Assembly: GCA_945912145.1 (NCBI GenBank)
Contig: CAMEBF010000001.1
Location: 434,001 to 498,000 of the forward strand
Reading direction: 5' to 3'
Source of the DNA: an uncultured Clostridia bacterium
Lineage (GTDB): Bacteria > Bacillota > Clostridia > Oscillospirales > Acutalibacteraceae
Length of the DNA stretch: 64,000 bases
Shown: one piece after another, positions 27,273 to 36,475 of the stretch
Position numbering within the stretch: the stretch's first letter is position 1
How the letters are laid out: every line of letters begins with the position of its first letter
The notes under the pieces: generated by a model
Databases searched by the model: none
What the model was told of the DNA's origin: nothing
The model's input: only the letters and a program-made list of their open reading frames with translations
Translations under genes and position numbers: made by a program

Positions 27273-27316
27273 ATTTTACCATGAATGGTTCGGTTTTTCA
27301 ATAGAATCCTATTGAA
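27273..27316 (-). promoter_or_regulatory. Nitroreductase promoter with putative operator
   Basis: TTGAAA (27296-27301), 17-bp spacer, TAAAAT (27273-27278) on the minus strand. The stretch 27283-27301 (plus strand GAATGGTTCGGTTTTTCAA) matches 9908-9926 at 16 of 19 positions in the same place relative to the promoter. Just upstream, TTCAATAG/CTATTGAA forms an 8-bp inverted repeat (27297-27316). Confidence 0.72.
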
Positions 27317-27392
27317 TGGTGCGAAGTTGTTATTTTAACAAAAAATTCATATAAATGCAACATGGATATACAAAGACAGATGTATGTAAACC

Positions 27393-27421
27393 TTGAAAAT
27401 TACATTCAGATATGTTAAAAT
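27393..27421 (+). promoter_or_regulatory. Promoter for the alpha/beta hydrolase
   Basis: TTGAAA (27393-27398), 17-bp spacer, TAAAAT (27416-27421), 34 bp before the ATG, with GGGGAG as ribosome site. Divergent from the nitroreductase promoter. Confidence 0.65.
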
Positions 27422-27455
27422 GACACTATAATTCTTTATTGGGGAGTCAAGTTTT

Positions 27456-28415
27456 ATGAACAAATCACAGTTTTTGTTTAAAATGGTGGATATTGTCTGT
27501 GAAAAATCTCAGAATCCGTTTGATTACGACAATATCTACTGTGTGAAAGATATTCCGTTCAGCGACGCAGACGAAAAATACACCTGCGGCGATTTTTACT
27601 TTGACCCGATGATCCTCAAGGATGGCAAAAAACACCCCGTGATCCTGAATATCCACGGCGGCGGCTTCGTCATGGGAGACAAGCAATACCGCAAAAGCCT
27701 TTGCGAATACTACGCCAGCAAGGGTTACTATGTTTACAACGTGAATTACCGGATGCCGCCTGCCGTCGATATTTTCGGCTGCATCAGGGATTCCATCGAC
27801 GCCACCAATTTTCTCGCAAAACTTGCGGAAGAATACAGCATCGATCTTGATAAAATCGTCGTAACCGGCGATTCCTCCGGTGCATTTCTTGCAGCCTATG
27901 TCGCCGCCGTCCGGTTCGATCCGTCGCTTTGCGAGAAGACAAAGCTGCCGTCAGTAGACGTTGATGTTGCATCGTTGATTCTGCACAGCGGCCCGTATGA
28001 TATGGATAAAATGATGGCTGAAAATATCCCCCTCGGCATTGTGCCGGAGCTTGCGTCGATGCTCGTCGGCTATCAGCTCAAGGACGATCTGAGCGACCTG
28101 AAAGATTATCAGTATTACGATTATATTTCCCCGATCAATCTGGTCAACGACAACTGGTGTCCGGCGTTCATCTCCTGGTCAGATTCGGATTTCATTTGCG
28201 AAGCGCAGGGACGTCCCATGGCGGAAAAGCTCATGAAGCATTGCCCGAAGGTTTCCACATTCTATGCCAAAGGCATCACGAACGGGCACTGCTTCCATTT
28301 GACCATGAAAAAAGGCATCTCCATGCAGTGCATCGAGAACAGCATCAAGTTCACGGACGGCATTATGGAGGACATTGACGAGAAAAAAAAAGCTGACGAA
28401 CCAAAAGTTTCCTGA
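27456..28415 (+). CDS. Alpha/beta hydrolase (HSL-like esterase)
   Basis: 319 residues. The oxyanion motif is LNIHGGGFVMGD (about 66-77), typical of the hormone-sensitive-lipase/esterase group. The nucleophile elbow is VVTGDSSGAFLAAYVA (about 132-147). SWSDSDFICEAQG holds the likely catalytic Asp and TNGHCFHLTMK the His. No signal peptide, so it is cytoplasmic. It probably cleaves short acyl esters, for example acetyl groups on imported sugars, but the substrate is inferred. The last 15 residues are charged and disordered-looking. Confidence 0.85.
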   Translation: MNKSQFLFKMVDIVCEKSQNPFDYDNIYCVKDIPFSDADEKYTCGDFYFDPMILKDGKKHPVILNIHGGGFVMGDKQYRKSLCEYYASKGYYVYNVNYRMPPAVDIFGCIRDSIDATNFLAKLAEEYSIDLDKIVVTGDSSGAFLAAYVAAVRFDPSLCEKTKLPSVDVDVASLILHSGPYDMDKMMAENIPLGIVPELASMLVGYQLKDDLSDLKDYQYYDYISPINLVNDNWCPAFISWSDSDFICEAQGRPMAEKLMKHCPKVSTFYAKGITNGHCFHLTMKKGISMQCIENSIKFTDGIMEDIDEKKKADEPKVS

Positions 28416-28428
28416 AACGTACAAAATA

Positions 28429-28458
28429 AACCGTCGGAGAAATCCGGCGGTTATTTTT
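28429..28458 (+). terminator. Terminator of the hydrolase gene
   Basis: AACCGTCGGA pairs with TCCGGCGGTT (one G-T pair) around GAAA, followed by ATTTTT. It ends just before the convergent clpX stop. Confidence 0.88.
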
Positions 28459-28461
28459 CAT

Positions 28462-29763
28462 TTATACCACTCCTGCAACCGGAGGTTGCGCTTTTGCTTC
28501 GGCTTCCCGTGTAACATCGTACTCGATCACGGGGTTTTCTCCGTCTGTGATGCAGCGTTTTGTCACGGTAACGCGGCAGATTGTCGGATCGGACGGCACT
28601 TCGTACATGATGCGCAGAAGTGCTTTTTCCATAATTGCACGCAAACCTCTGGCGCCTGTCTGCTTCTCAAGCGCGAGATCCGCGACAGCTTCTAACGCGT
28701 CATCAGTAAAGACCAACTCGGCATTATCCATCGCAAAAAGCTGCGTATACTGCTTGACAAGAGAGTTTTTCGGCTCAAGCAGGATTCTGACGAGAGATTC
28801 CTTATCGAGATTTTGCAACGAAGCAATTACAGGCACACGACCGACGAGTTCGGGGATCAAGCCAAATTTGACAAGATCCTGTGGAATCGCCTGCGCCATA
28901 ATGGAATCATAATCGATTTCGGATTTCGCTTTGATAACGGACTCAAAACCCAAGACAGAATTGCCGAGACGTTTTTCGATAATCTTTTCAATACCGTCAA
29001 AGGCGCCGCCGCAGATGAACAGGATATTCGTCGTGTCGATCTGAATGAACTCCTGTTGGGGGTGCTTGCGTCCGCCCTGCGGCGGTACATTGGCGACCGT
29101 TCCTTCTAATATTTTCAAAAGTGCCTGCTGAACGCCCTCACCGCTGACATCACGTGTGATGGACGGATTCTCAGAACGACGGGCTATCTTATCGATCTCA
29201 TCAACATAGATAATACCGCGTTCGGCACGTTCAATATCGTAATCGGCAGCCTGAATCAGACGCAGCAGAATATTTTCGACATCTTCGCCAACATAGCCGG
29301 CTTCGGTCAGCGTCGTCGCGTCCGCGATGGCGAAAGGCACATCAAGAATGCGGGCCAGCGTCTGCGCGAGCATCGTTTTGCCGACACCGGTGGGGCCGAG
29401 CATCAGCACGTTGCTCTTCTGGATATCCACGTCGGAATTTCCACCGTAATATACGCGTTTATAGTGATTATATACTGCAACAGACAGCGATGTTTTTGCG
29501 TCATCCTGACCGATGACATATTCGTCGAGCATCGCCTTGATCTCAGCAGGCTTCGGAAGCTTCTTTTTGGAGGCACCGCCGTTTTTCTTTTTCGGCGTGT
29601 CATAAAAATCCTCTTCCTCGATGATTGAACAGCAAAGTGCCGTGCATTCGTCGCAGATATATACGTTTCCGGGGCCCGCAATCAACTTGCGGACTTTATC
29701 CTGTGTTTTGCCGCAAAAGGAACAGCGTACCTCTTTTTCTCTTGAATCGTCATTTTTTGCCAA
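28462..29763 (-). CDS. clpX: ATP-dependent Clp protease ATP-binding subunit ClpX
   Basis: 433 residues. The N-terminal zinc-binding domain has [11 protein letters not shown] and ICDECTALC (four Cys, about 14-42). AAA+ motifs are Walker [16 protein letters not shown] (about 119-133), Walker [15 protein letters not shown], pore loop [12 protein letters not shown]-type loop and sensor 2 [14 protein letters not shown]. The ClpP-binding loop is VLGFESVIK (LGF) near 280. The start codon is TTG with AGGAG 11 nt upstream. It follows clpP by 75 bp, separated by an inverted repeat. Confidence 0.97.
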   Translation of the reverse strand: MAKNDDSREKEVRCSFCGKTQDKVRKLIAGPGNVYICDECTALCCSIIEEEDFYDTPKKKNGGASKKKLPKPAEIKAMLDEYVIGQDDAKTSLSVAVYNHYKRVYYGGNSDVDIQKSNVLMLGPTGVGKTMLAQTLARILDVPFAIADATTLTEAGYVGEDVENILLRLIQAADYDIERAERGIIYVDEIDKIARRSENPSITRDVSGEGVQQALLKILEGTVANVPPQGGRKHPQQEFIQIDTTNILFICGGAFDGIEKIIEKRLGNSVLGFESVIKAKSEIDYDSIMAQAIPQDLVKFGLIPELVGRVPVIASLQNLDKESLVRILLEPKNSLVKQYTQLFAMDNAELVFTDDALEAVADLALEKQTGARGLRAIMEKALLRIMYEVPSDPTICRVTVTKRCITDGENPVIEYDVTREAEAKAQPPVAGVV

Positions 29764-29791
29764 TGATAATTCAACTCCTAACTACAGATTA

Positions 29792-29824
29792 CAATCGGGT
29801 AAATCGAGACGATCTACCCGATTG
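29792..29824 (-). repeat. Inverted repeat between clpP and clpX
   Basis: CAATCGGGTA-A-ATCG and CGAT-C-TACCCGATTG form a 14-bp stem with one internal mismatch and a three-base loop. There is no T-run on the minus strand, so it is more likely an RNA processing or stability element than a full terminator. Confidence 0.7.
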
Positions 29825-29838
29825 CACAAATGTCGGTT

Positions 29839-30420
29839 TTAACGATGTGTGATGACCTTATCCACGATTCCGTACTCGAGAGCTTCTTTTGCGGACATAT
29901 AGTTGTCGCGCTCGGTATCTCTGTAGATTTCCTCGATGGATTTGCCGGTGTTTTCGGCTAGGATTCTGTTCAGGTTCTCCTTGGTTTTGAGAATCTGCTT
30001 AGCAACGATCTCGATTTCCGTTGCCTGTCCCTGCGCGCCGCCGGCAGGCTGATGAATCATAATCAGGCTGTTCGGAAGCGCATAGCGTTTGCCTTTCGCA
30101 CCGGAGGACAGCAGGAACGCGCCCATGGAAGCCGCCATACCCATGCAGATCGTCGATACGTCGCACTTAATATACTGCATCGTATCGTAAATCGCAAGAC
30201 CTGCCGAAACAGAGCCGCCGGGGCTGTTGATATAAAGACTGATGTCCTTATCGGGATCCTGGCCTTCCAGGAAAAGAAGCTGAGCCACAACGAGACTTGC
30301 TGTTGCGTCGTTTACTTCATCGGAAAGAACAATAATTCTGTCGTTGAGCAAACGGGAAAAAATATCGTATGCGCGCTCTCCCCTGTTTGTCTGTTCAATG
30401 ACGGTAGGTACCAATGCCAT
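29839..30420 (-). CDS. clpP: ATP-dependent Clp protease proteolytic subunit
   Basis: 193 residues. The serine protease triad is visible: Ser98 in [16 protein letters not shown], His123 in [14 protein letters not shown], and Asp near 172 in [11 protein letters not shown]. The N-terminus [20 protein letters not shown] is typical and the propeptide short. GGAGG lies about 10 nt before the ATG. It is placed between tig and clpX, the common Firmicutes order tig-clpP-clpX. Confidence 0.97.
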   Translation of the reverse strand: MALVPTVIEQTNRGERAYDIFSRLLNDRIIVLSDEVNDATASLVVAQLLFLEGQDPDKDISLYINSPGGSVSAGLAIYDTMQYIKCDVSTICMGMAASMGAFLLSSGAKGKRYALPNSLIMIHQPAGGAQGQATEIEIVAKQILKTKENLNRILAENTGKSIEEIYRDTERDNYMSAKEALEYGIVDKVITHR

Positions 30421-30480
30421 GATAAAACAACCTCCTCATACCGTTTTGATTATGACACATTTTGAAACAGAATATACAAC

Positions 30481-31866
30481 TTATTCGGCGTCTTCTGCGG
30501 GAGCTTCTTCTTTTTCTTCTTCGGTAGCTTCCTCTTTCTTTTCCGCCGCTTTCTTGGTGGTCTTCTTCGCAGCCGTCTTTCTGGGCTTCGTCGCCTTTGC
30601 ATTCTCAACAATCAAGTCGATCGCTTTCTTCGAGGTGATATCGCCCGTAACGGTCTTCTCGGAAACCATACCCTTGATGTCTTCGACCTTCATGCCGTAA
30701 GCATCGGCGAATTTCTGATAGTGCTCTTCGATCTCTTCCGCCGTAGCTTCGAGATTCTCAAGCGCAACAATCTTTTCGATCGCGAGCATGAGCTTTACGT
30801 CTTTCTCCGCCTGCTCTCTGTAAGTGTCGCGGACGCTCTTCTCGTCCATACCGATATACTTCAGATATGTCTTGAAATCAAGACCCTGCATACGCAGTCT
30901 GTAATCCATATCATTAATCATATTGTCGATGGCTTTTTCGATCATGCAATCGGGAATCTCACCCTTGACGGACTCCGTGACCATATCGAGCAGCTTGGAC
31001 TCAAATGCCTTATCGGCAGCTTTCTGTCTTTCTTCCGTCAGGTTCTTCTCGATGTCGGCTTTCAGCTCGTCGAGGGTCTCAAACTCACTGACATCTTTAG
31101 CGAATTCATCATCAAGAGCGGGAAGCTCCTTGACTTTGATGCCGTTGACCTTGATTTTGAAAACAACAGCCTGACCGGCGAGATCTTCCGCGCCGTACTC
31201 TTCGGGGAACGTAACATTGATATCGAACTCTTCACCGATAGCGTGACCGATGATCTGCTCTTCAAAACCGGGGATAAACTGACCGGAACCGATGGTCAGG
31301 TCGTAGTCCTCCGCTTTGCCGCCTTCAAAAGGAACGCCATCCTTGAAGCCTTCGTAATTGATTGTGGCAATGTCACCGTCTGCAACGGCTCTGTCGTCAA
31401 CGTCAACGATTCTGGCGTTATCCTCCTGTTTTTTCTTAAGCTCATTTTCAACATCTTCAGCCGTCACGGTAACGGCTTCTTTTTCGGCTTTAAGGCCTTT
31501 ATATTCGCCGATTTCGACTTCGGGCTTCACCGTAACCTTACAGGTCAGCTCAACGCCGTCCTTGCCGATAGATTCGATATCGAAATCAAAGGGATTGTCA
31601 ACCGTGTCAAGACCGGCTTCCTCGATCGCCGCTTCATAGACATCGGGGAACGCGATTTCAAGGGCGTCATCATAAAAAACGCCTTCGCCGTAATATTTTT
31701 CAATAAAAGCCTTGGGGGCTTTGCCTTTTCTGAAACCGGGAACGGCAATGTTTTTCTTCACTTTGTTGTAAGCTTTGACCGTCGCGTCCGCAAAGGTCTG
31801 CGCGTCGATGGAAAGCTTAACGGTAACTTCATTGGTGCCTGTTTTTTCAGCTGATTTTAAACTCAT
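30481..31866 (-). CDS. tig: Trigger factor, with long charged C-terminal extension
   Basis: 461 residues. Ribosome-associated chaperone and peptidyl-prolyl isomerase. The N-terminal ribosome-binding motif is in VPGFRKGKAPKAFIEKYYG (about 38-56). The FKBP-type domain is about 160-245 (IGSGQFIPGFEEQIIGHAIGEE) and the helical C-terminal domain about 250-420. The final 40 residues are a Lys/Ala- then Glu-rich tail ending EEAPAEDAE, longer than most trigger factors, and probably disordered. GGAGGAAAA precedes the ATG. It has its own promoter, so tig-clpP-clpX form one unit. Confidence 0.96.
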   Translation of the reverse strand: MSLKSAEKTGTNEVTVKLSIDAQTFADATVKAYNKVKKNIAVPGFRKGKAPKAFIEKYYGEGVFYDDALEIAFPDVYEAAIEEAGLDTVDNPFDFDIESIGKDGVELTCKVTVKPEVEIGEYKGLKAEKEAVTVTAEDVENELKKKQEDNARIVDVDDRAVADGDIATINYEGFKDGVPFEGGKAEDYDLTIGSGQFIPGFEEQIIGHAIGEEFDINVTFPEEYGAEDLAGQAVVFKIKVNGIKVKELPALDDEFAKDVSEFETLDELKADIEKNLTEERQKAADKAFESKLLDMVTESVKGEIPDCMIEKAIDNMINDMDYRLRMQGLDFKTYLKYIGMDEKSVRDTYREQAEKDVKLMLAIEKIVALENLEATAEEIEEHYQKFADAYGMKVEDIKGMVSEKTVTGDITSKKAIDLIVENAKATKPRKTAAKKTTKKAAEKKEEATEEEKEEAPAEDAE

Positions 31867-31916
31867 GTAAATTTTCCTCCGTTCTCATTTTGAAGATGAG
31901 AGATTTCAACTTATGT

Positions 31917-31945
31917 ATTATAGCAAATAATTTCCCGGATTTCCA
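31917..31945 (-). promoter_or_regulatory. Extended -10 promoter of tig-clpP-clpX
   Basis: TATAAT at 31917-31922 preceded by TGC (extended -10) on the minus strand. The -35 (TGGAAA, 31940-31945) is weak. I see no clear CtsR or CIRCE operator. Confidence 0.65.
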
Positions 31946-31984
31946 GTCTTATTGAAAAAAAACTGAAAAAAATATGCTCTTAAT

Positions 31985-32674
31985 TTAGAATTTTTCTATC
32001 AATTTTGGACAAAATTGCAGGCGGTCGGCAGAAATTAAGCCAAAATGAATGCCGTCGCGTTCAAAGGAATCATACTGTCCTGTCATTTCTCCGTGAATAT
32101 GCCCGAAGTAACAGCGCTTAATCTGATATTCCGTCAGGACAGAATAGATTTCTTCACAGACATTTCCGTCGTAAACCGGCGGATAATGCAGAAAAACAAT
32201 CGGCTCTTTTCCTGCTTCTTTTGCGGATTCAATCGAACGGATCAGACGCTGACGTTCGCGCAGGACCACCTTGTTGTCGCTCTCCGGCGCGTCGTAAAAC
32301 CAACCGCGTGTTCCACATACAGCATAATCCCCGAAGCTGAAAGAATTATTGAAAAGAATGGAAATCGAATCAAAATGATTGTTTTGCAAAAACTGATTCA
32401 TTTTGTTCATCGTCGTCCACCAGTAGTCGTGGTTGCCTTTAATGATGATTTTTCGTCCCGGCAGGCTATGAAGAAACGCGAAGTCTTCATAACATTCCTC
32501 GAGCTTCATCGCCCAGGAAATATCACCGTTCAGCACAACGGTATCGTTTTCGGTCACGACGGCGCGCCAACGCTTTTCGAGACGCTCTACATAATGATCC
32601 CATCCCTTAAAAATATCCATCGGTTTGTCTTTCCCGAGGGATAAATGCGGATCGCCAATGGCAAACAGATTCAC
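31985..32674 (-). CDS. Calcineurin-like metallophosphoesterase
   Basis: 229 residues. The metal-binding motifs of the family are present in order: FAIGDPHLS (DxH, residues 5-13), VLNGDISWAM (GDxxW), IIIKGNHDYWW (GNHD), VFLHYPP and CYFGHIHGEM (GHxH). No signal peptide or membrane segment. The start is a GTG with GGAGGGTGC just upstream. The substrate is not predictable; relatives in Clostridia are annotated only as phosphohydrolases. Confidence 0.88.
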   Translation of the reverse strand: MNLFAIGDPHLSLGKDKPMDIFKGWDHYVERLEKRWRAVVTENDTVVLNGDISWAMKLEECYEDFAFLHSLPGRKIIIKGNHDYWWTTMNKMNQFLQNNHFDSISILFNNSFSFGDYAVCGTRGWFYDAPESDNKVVLRERQRLIRSIESAKEAGKEPIVFLHYPPVYDGNVCEEIYSVLTEYQIKRCYFGHIHGEMTGQYDSFERDGIHFGLISADRLQFCPKLIEKF

Positions 32675-32792
32675 GGCGCACCCTCCTTTTTTGAAAAATT
32701 TTCCGCCGATAAAATTGCGTTATTTTCGCACACTAACGACGAGAGATATCTCTTTACAATACACGGCGAAAGCCGAAAAAAGGTGATTGAAT

Positions 32793-32963
32793 ATGAACGA
32801 AAACGGAAACAAAATCAAATGTGACGCCAAAAATTGCGTTTACCATGAGGGCAAAGAGACCTGCACCGCCAGCTGCATTAAAGTCGGAACCTGCGACGCG
32901 TGCGACTGCGGCGAGACAATCTGCGCGACCTTTGAACTGAACGAAAACGCGGTTCAGTTCTGA
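32793..32963 (+). CDS. DUF1540 cysteine-rich mini-protein
   Basis: 56 residues, MNENGNKIKCDAKNCVYHEG onward, with eight cysteines in the DUF1540 pattern: CDAKNC, CTASC, CDACDCGETIC. AGGTGA lies 6 nt before the ATG, and a clean terminator follows 13 bp after the stop. DUF1540 proteins are short, probably metal-binding, common in spore-forming Clostridia and Bacilli, and of unknown function. Monocistronic, divergent from the metallophosphoesterase gene. Confidence 0.88.
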   Translation: MNENGNKIKCDAKNCVYHEGKETCTASCIKVGTCDACDCGETICATFELNENAVQF

Positions 32964-32976
32964 TTCAATCAACAAA

Positions 32977-33008
32977 GAGGACGGTGCGAACGCCGTCCTC
33001 GCTTTTTT
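32977..33008 (+). terminator. Terminator of the DUF1540 gene
   Basis: GAGGACGG pairs with CCGTCCTC around TGCGAACG, followed by GCTTTTTT. It also lies 10 bp beyond the convergent thrC stop. Confidence 0.9.
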
Positions 33009-33017
33009 CGTTTTGCT

Positions 33018-34520
33018 TTACTGAATGCCGAGCATATCGAAAACGACCTGTCTCATGCTGTCGGTATCTTTTTCACACAGATTGTTGAAACGGACTTCCT
33101 TGTCTTTCAGGCCTTTGAGCTGTTTCGGCGCTTCGACGCCGGTCATCTCTTCGAGCTGCGTGACCATGGAAAATTCGTCACCCTGCGCTTTGCCGCCGGT
33201 CAGCGCGGAAAGGACGCTTGCGCTGAATTTGTAGGGGCTTGCGGTCGATGCGATCACGGTCGGCGTCTGATCGCCGGTTTTGGCGCGGTAATCCGCACAT
33301 ACCTTGACAGCGACCGCCGTATGCGTATCGCAGAGATAGTGATACTTCTCATACATATCGTGAATCGTCTGCTTCGTTTCGTCATCGTTGCAGCAGCCCG
33401 CGGCATAGACATTTTTGATCTGCTCGAGCACTTCGGAAGAGACGGAAAAGCTGCCGGACTCTTTCAGTGATGCGTAAAGGCTTCTGACCGCCGCGTCGTC
33501 TTCACCGTGCAGGGCGAACATCAGACGCTCCAGATTGCTGGAAATCAGAATATCCATCGACGGAGAAATGGTCGTATAGAAATCACGGTTTTTATTATAT
33601 TTACCCGTTTCAATAAAATCGGTCAGAACGTTATTTGCGTTGGACGCGCAAATCAGACGCGCAATAGGAAGACCCATACGCATGGCGTAATTCGCCGCCA
33701 GAATGTTACCGAAATTGCCGGTAGGAACGACGACGTTGATCTTATCGCCAAGTGTGATCTTACCCTGTTTGAGCAGATCGGCGTAAGCAGAAAAATAATA
33801 GACGATCTGCGGCACGAGGCGCCCCCAGTTGATCGAGTTCGCAGACGAGAAAACAAGGTTGTTCTTCTCAAAAACCTTTTTGATTTCGGGATCGGTGAAG
33901 ATCGCTTTCACGCCGGTCTGGGCATCGTCGAAATTGCCGTTGATGGCGCAAACGCCGACGTTATCGCCTTCCTGCGTGCACATCTGACGTTTCTGCATGG
34001 GGCTGACGCCGTCTTCGGGATAGAAAACAAGAATTTTCGTCGAATCGACATTGCAGAAGCCCTCAAGCGCTGCTTTGCCTGTATCACCGGAGGTTGCGAC
34101 GAGAATGACGATTTCTTTATCCTTGAGCGTCTTTTTGGAAGAGCCGATGAGGAGATGCGGCAACAGCTGAAGCGCCATATCCTTAAAAGCGCAGGTCGGA
34201 CCGTGCCAGAGCTCAAGCACATTCACATTATCATGAAGCGACACAACGGGAGCGATCTCATCGGAAGAGAATTTGCCGCCGCCGTACGCTCCCTCGACAA
34301 ACGCGGAGATTTCTTCGGCGGAAAAATCCGTCAGATACAGAGAGAGCACCTTTTTGGCTCTTTCCTGATATGACAGATTCTGAAGCGACGCGATAAAGTC
34401 AAGCGACACCGACGGAATCTCACACGGAACAAACAGACCGCCGTCCTCCGAAATTCCTTTTGTGATCGCTTCGGCGGAAGAAACACGGAGCGATTTGTCT
34501 CTCGTTGACGTATATACCAT
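33018..34520 (-). CDS. thrC: Threonine synthase
   Basis: 500 residues, the long form. It makes threonine from O-phosphohomoserine using PLP; the lysine is in GPTCAFKDMALQLLP (about 108-122). Other blocks are ILVATSGDTGKAALEGF, SINWGRLVPQIVYYF and PTGNFGNILAANYA (phosphate-binding). ATG at 34520 begins MVYTSTRDKSLRVSS, the usual N-terminus; an upstream in-frame ATG adds only six residues. Its promoter lies inside the 3' end of the upstream dipeptidase gene. Confidence 0.96.
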   Translation of the reverse strand: MVYTSTRDKSLRVSSAEAITKGISEDGGLFVPCEIPSVSLDFIASLQNLSYQERAKKVLSLYLTDFSAEEISAFVEGAYGGGKFSSDEIAPVVSLHDNVNVLELWHGPTCAFKDMALQLLPHLLIGSSKKTLKDKEIVILVATSGDTGKAALEGFCNVDSTKILVFYPEDGVSPMQKRQMCTQEGDNVGVCAINGNFDDAQTGVKAIFTDPEIKKVFEKNNLVFSSANSINWGRLVPQIVYYFSAYADLLKQGKITLGDKINVVVPTGNFGNILAANYAMRMGLPIARLICASNANNVLTDFIETGKYNKNRDFYTTISPSMDILISSNLERLMFALHGEDDAAVRSLYASLKESGSFSVSSEVLEQIKNVYAAGCCNDDETKQTIHDMYEKYHYLCDTHTAVAVKVCADYRAKTGDQTPTVIASTASPYKFSASVLSALTGGKAQGDEFSMVTQLEEMTGVEAPKQLKGLKDKEVRFNNLCEKDTDSMRQVVFDMLGIQ

Positions 34521-34564
34521 TACAGACAGTCCTTTCACATCTTACATTTCAAAAATTATGATCT

Positions 34565-34593
34565 ATTATACCAAACCGAAATCAGTTTGTAAA
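34565..34593 (-). promoter_or_regulatory. Promoter of thrC
   Basis: TTTACA (34588-34593), 17-bp spacer, TATAAT (34565-34570) on the minus strand. The -35 overlaps the last codons of the dipeptidase gene. No T-box-like element fits in the 45-nt leader. Confidence 0.75.
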
Positions 34594-35505
34594 GAGCAAG
34601 CGGCGAAAAAAGCGGTCGGCATTCGCAAAAAATATATCGTCAAGCAGTTTTTCGGAGAATCCGTGTCTGCCAAGATAGTCGTAAAGCCCCGGCAAGTACT
34701 GAATGCCGTTCATATCCGGGTGAATATCGCAGCCGTCAAAATCCGTTCCCATCGCGACGAAACCTTCGCCGCCGAGCTCGATCATATGCGACATATGCCG
34801 CAGAACCGCATCATATGAATTATCATCGCCGTTTCCGAGCAGCATTTTCCACAGATTCACGCCGATGATGCCGCCGTGCTGCGCGATGATCCTGATCTGA
34901 TCGTCCGTCAGGTTACGGTGACGAGCCTTGAAATTATCGACTATATCACAGCAGGAATGAGACGCAAGAAACGGCTTCTGCGCCGTATCGGCAAGGTCAT
35001 AAAAGCCTTTTTTGGAAAGATGGGAAACATCGGGGACAATGTGCAGCTTCTCCATTTCAGCAACGGCTATTTTGCCGAAATCGGTCAGACCGATGTCCTC
35101 TTCATCAAAGCAGCCGCTGGCCAGCTCGTTCCGGCCGTTCCATGTCAGCGTGATCAGCCGCACGCCGCAGTCCGCTAAATGATGCAGACCCTCAATCGTA
35201 CCGCCCATGCCGGCGCCGCCTTCTACAGAGAGAACTGCCTGAAATTTTGTATCCTGTCCGTCGCCGTATTCCGACAGATCGGGATTTTCCGCGAGCTGAC
35301 CGCGATAATAAGCATAGACCTTATCAAAATAATCCACCGCCGCTTGACCGCGGTATTCATCGGGAATAAAGACCGCGTAATCCTGAACATATTGTGTCAA
35401 ATAACCGGCTCTGTCCAGGGAAATGTCGCCGTCGTTATGGCGAAGAGAGCCGCCCTCACGGCAGAGCTCCGTAATCGTATCGCAATGCAAATCAAACAAA
35501 CGCAT
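34582..35505 (-). CDS. Membrane dipeptidase family (M19) protein
   Basis: 307 residues. Zinc peptidase of the renal-dipeptidase family: MRLFDLHCDTITELC gives the HxD ligands. VLSVEGGAGM carries the bridging Glu, PDVSHLSKKGFYDL and LASHSCCDI the further His ligands, and MGTDFDGCDI the Asp. No signal peptide. ATG at 35505 has GAGGTG 6 nt upstream. Members cleave dipeptides, including D-containing ones, but specificity is not clear. Confidence 0.92.
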   Translation of the reverse strand: MRLFDLHCDTITELCREGGSLRHNDGDISLDRAGYLTQYVQDYAVFIPDEYRGQAAVDYFDKVYAYYRGQLAENPDLSEYGDGQDTKFQAVLSVEGGAGMGGTIEGLHHLADCGVRLITLTWNGRNELASGCFDEEDIGLTDFGKIAVAEMEKLHIVPDVSHLSKKGFYDLADTAQKPFLASHSCCDIVDNFKARHRNLTDDQIRIIAQHGGIIGVNLWKMLLGNGDDNSYDAVLRHMSHMIELGGEGFVAMGTDFDGCDIHPDMNGIQYLPGLYDYLGRHGFSEKLLDDIFFANADRFFRRLLFTN

Positions 35506-35520
35506 TCCTAACACCTCAAC

Positions 35521-35874
35521 TTAAAAAGCATTTTCAATATGGCGAATTTTATATTGGGTTTCGCCGAGCACCACTTCGATAATATCAAACCGGAACGGCA
35601 TATTCAGCTTTGTTGACGCCAGAAACGCCGCCGCCGTACTTTTGACATTTTCCTCTTTTTGTCTGTCAACAGCTTCCGCAGGAGTAAAATAAGCGCTCTC
35701 CCGCCTCGTCTTGACTTCGACGAAGCACAGCACGCCGTCCTTTTCGGCAATCAGATCGATTTCTCCGCTTTTACTCCGGTAATTCGCGGAATAGATTTCG
35801 TAACCTTTGGCTCGCAGATAGCGGGATGCGCGGATCTCGCCGATCAGTCCTGTTTTTCTCGGTTCGGCAATCAT
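35521..35874 (-). CDS. yraN: YraN family nuclease-fold protein
   Basis: 117 residues. The restriction-endonuclease-like core is intact in GEIDLIAEKDGVLCFVEVKTR (about 37-57), that is, E-x-D then E-V-K. Function is unresolved, though the family is linked to DNA repair or uptake by association. It follows rnhB by 1 bp, the usual rbgA-rnhB-yraN order in Clostridia. Confidence 0.92.
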   Translation of the reverse strand: MIAEPRKTGLIGEIRASRYLRAKGYEIYSANYRSKSGEIDLIAEKDGVLCFVEVKTRRESAYFTPAEAVDRQKEENVKSTAAAFLASTKLNMPFRFDIIEVVLGETQYKIRHIENAF

Positions 35875-35875
35875 C

Positions 35876-36475
35876 TTACTTTTCGAGAATCTTCTTCAGA
35901 AAGGATCGGCGGTGATCGGGCAGAATGCCGTATTGCTCGATCATCTCATAATGGAGCTTTGTCGGATAGCCTTTGTGCTGCTCGAATTTATATGCGGGAT
36001 ATTTCTGCGCGAGGTCTTTCATGTAGCGGTCACGGCTGACCTTCGCGAGAATCGACGCCGCCGCAATGGAGATAGATTTCGCATCGCCCTTGACGATTGT
36101 GATTTCCTCATACCCGGTTCCGGGCTTGCGGTTGCCGTCCACCAACACAAGGTCAGGCTCCAATCCCATTGCTTCGATGGCGCGCTTCATGGCGAGAAAA
36201 GCCGCGTTCAGAATATTGATCTCGTCGATTTCTTTCTCCGACGCCGATCCGATTCCGTAAGCGACCGCCTTTTCACAAATCACATCAAAAAGCTGTTCTC
36301 GCTTTTTTTCGGAAAGCTTTTTGGAATCGTTGATGCCGAGGTCTTCGAGTCCGTCGGGCAAAATCACAGCCGCTGCATAAACGGGACCTGCCAACGGACC
36401 GCGTCCTGCTTCGTCTACGCCGCAGACAAGACGGTAGCCGTCCTCATGCGCCTGATTTTCATATTCGTACGTCAT
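35876..36475 (-). CDS. rnhB: Ribonuclease HII
   Basis: 199 residues. Cleaves the RNA strand of RNA-DNA hybrids and single embedded ribonucleotides. The active site [15 protein letters not shown] (about 20-34) gives the Asp-Glu, LVDGNRKPG the third acidic residue, and KVSRDRYM the fourth Asp. ATG at 36475 overlaps the rbgA stop (ATGA) and has GGAGTG upstream. Confidence 0.96.
   Translation of the reverse strand: MTYEYENQAHEDGYRLVCGVDEAGRGPLAGPVYAAAVILPDGLEDLGINDSKKLSEKKREQLFDVICEKAVAYGIGSASEKEIDEINILNAAFLAMKRAIEAMGLEPDLVLVDGNRKPGTGYEEITIVKGDAKSISIAAASILAKVSRDRYMKDLAQKYPAYKFEQHKGYPTKLHYEMIEQYGILPDHRRSFLKKILEK

Noticed and set aside
30721-31854. 377-codon plus-strand frame
   Set aside because: Antisense to trigger factor, which is unambiguous; no start signals.
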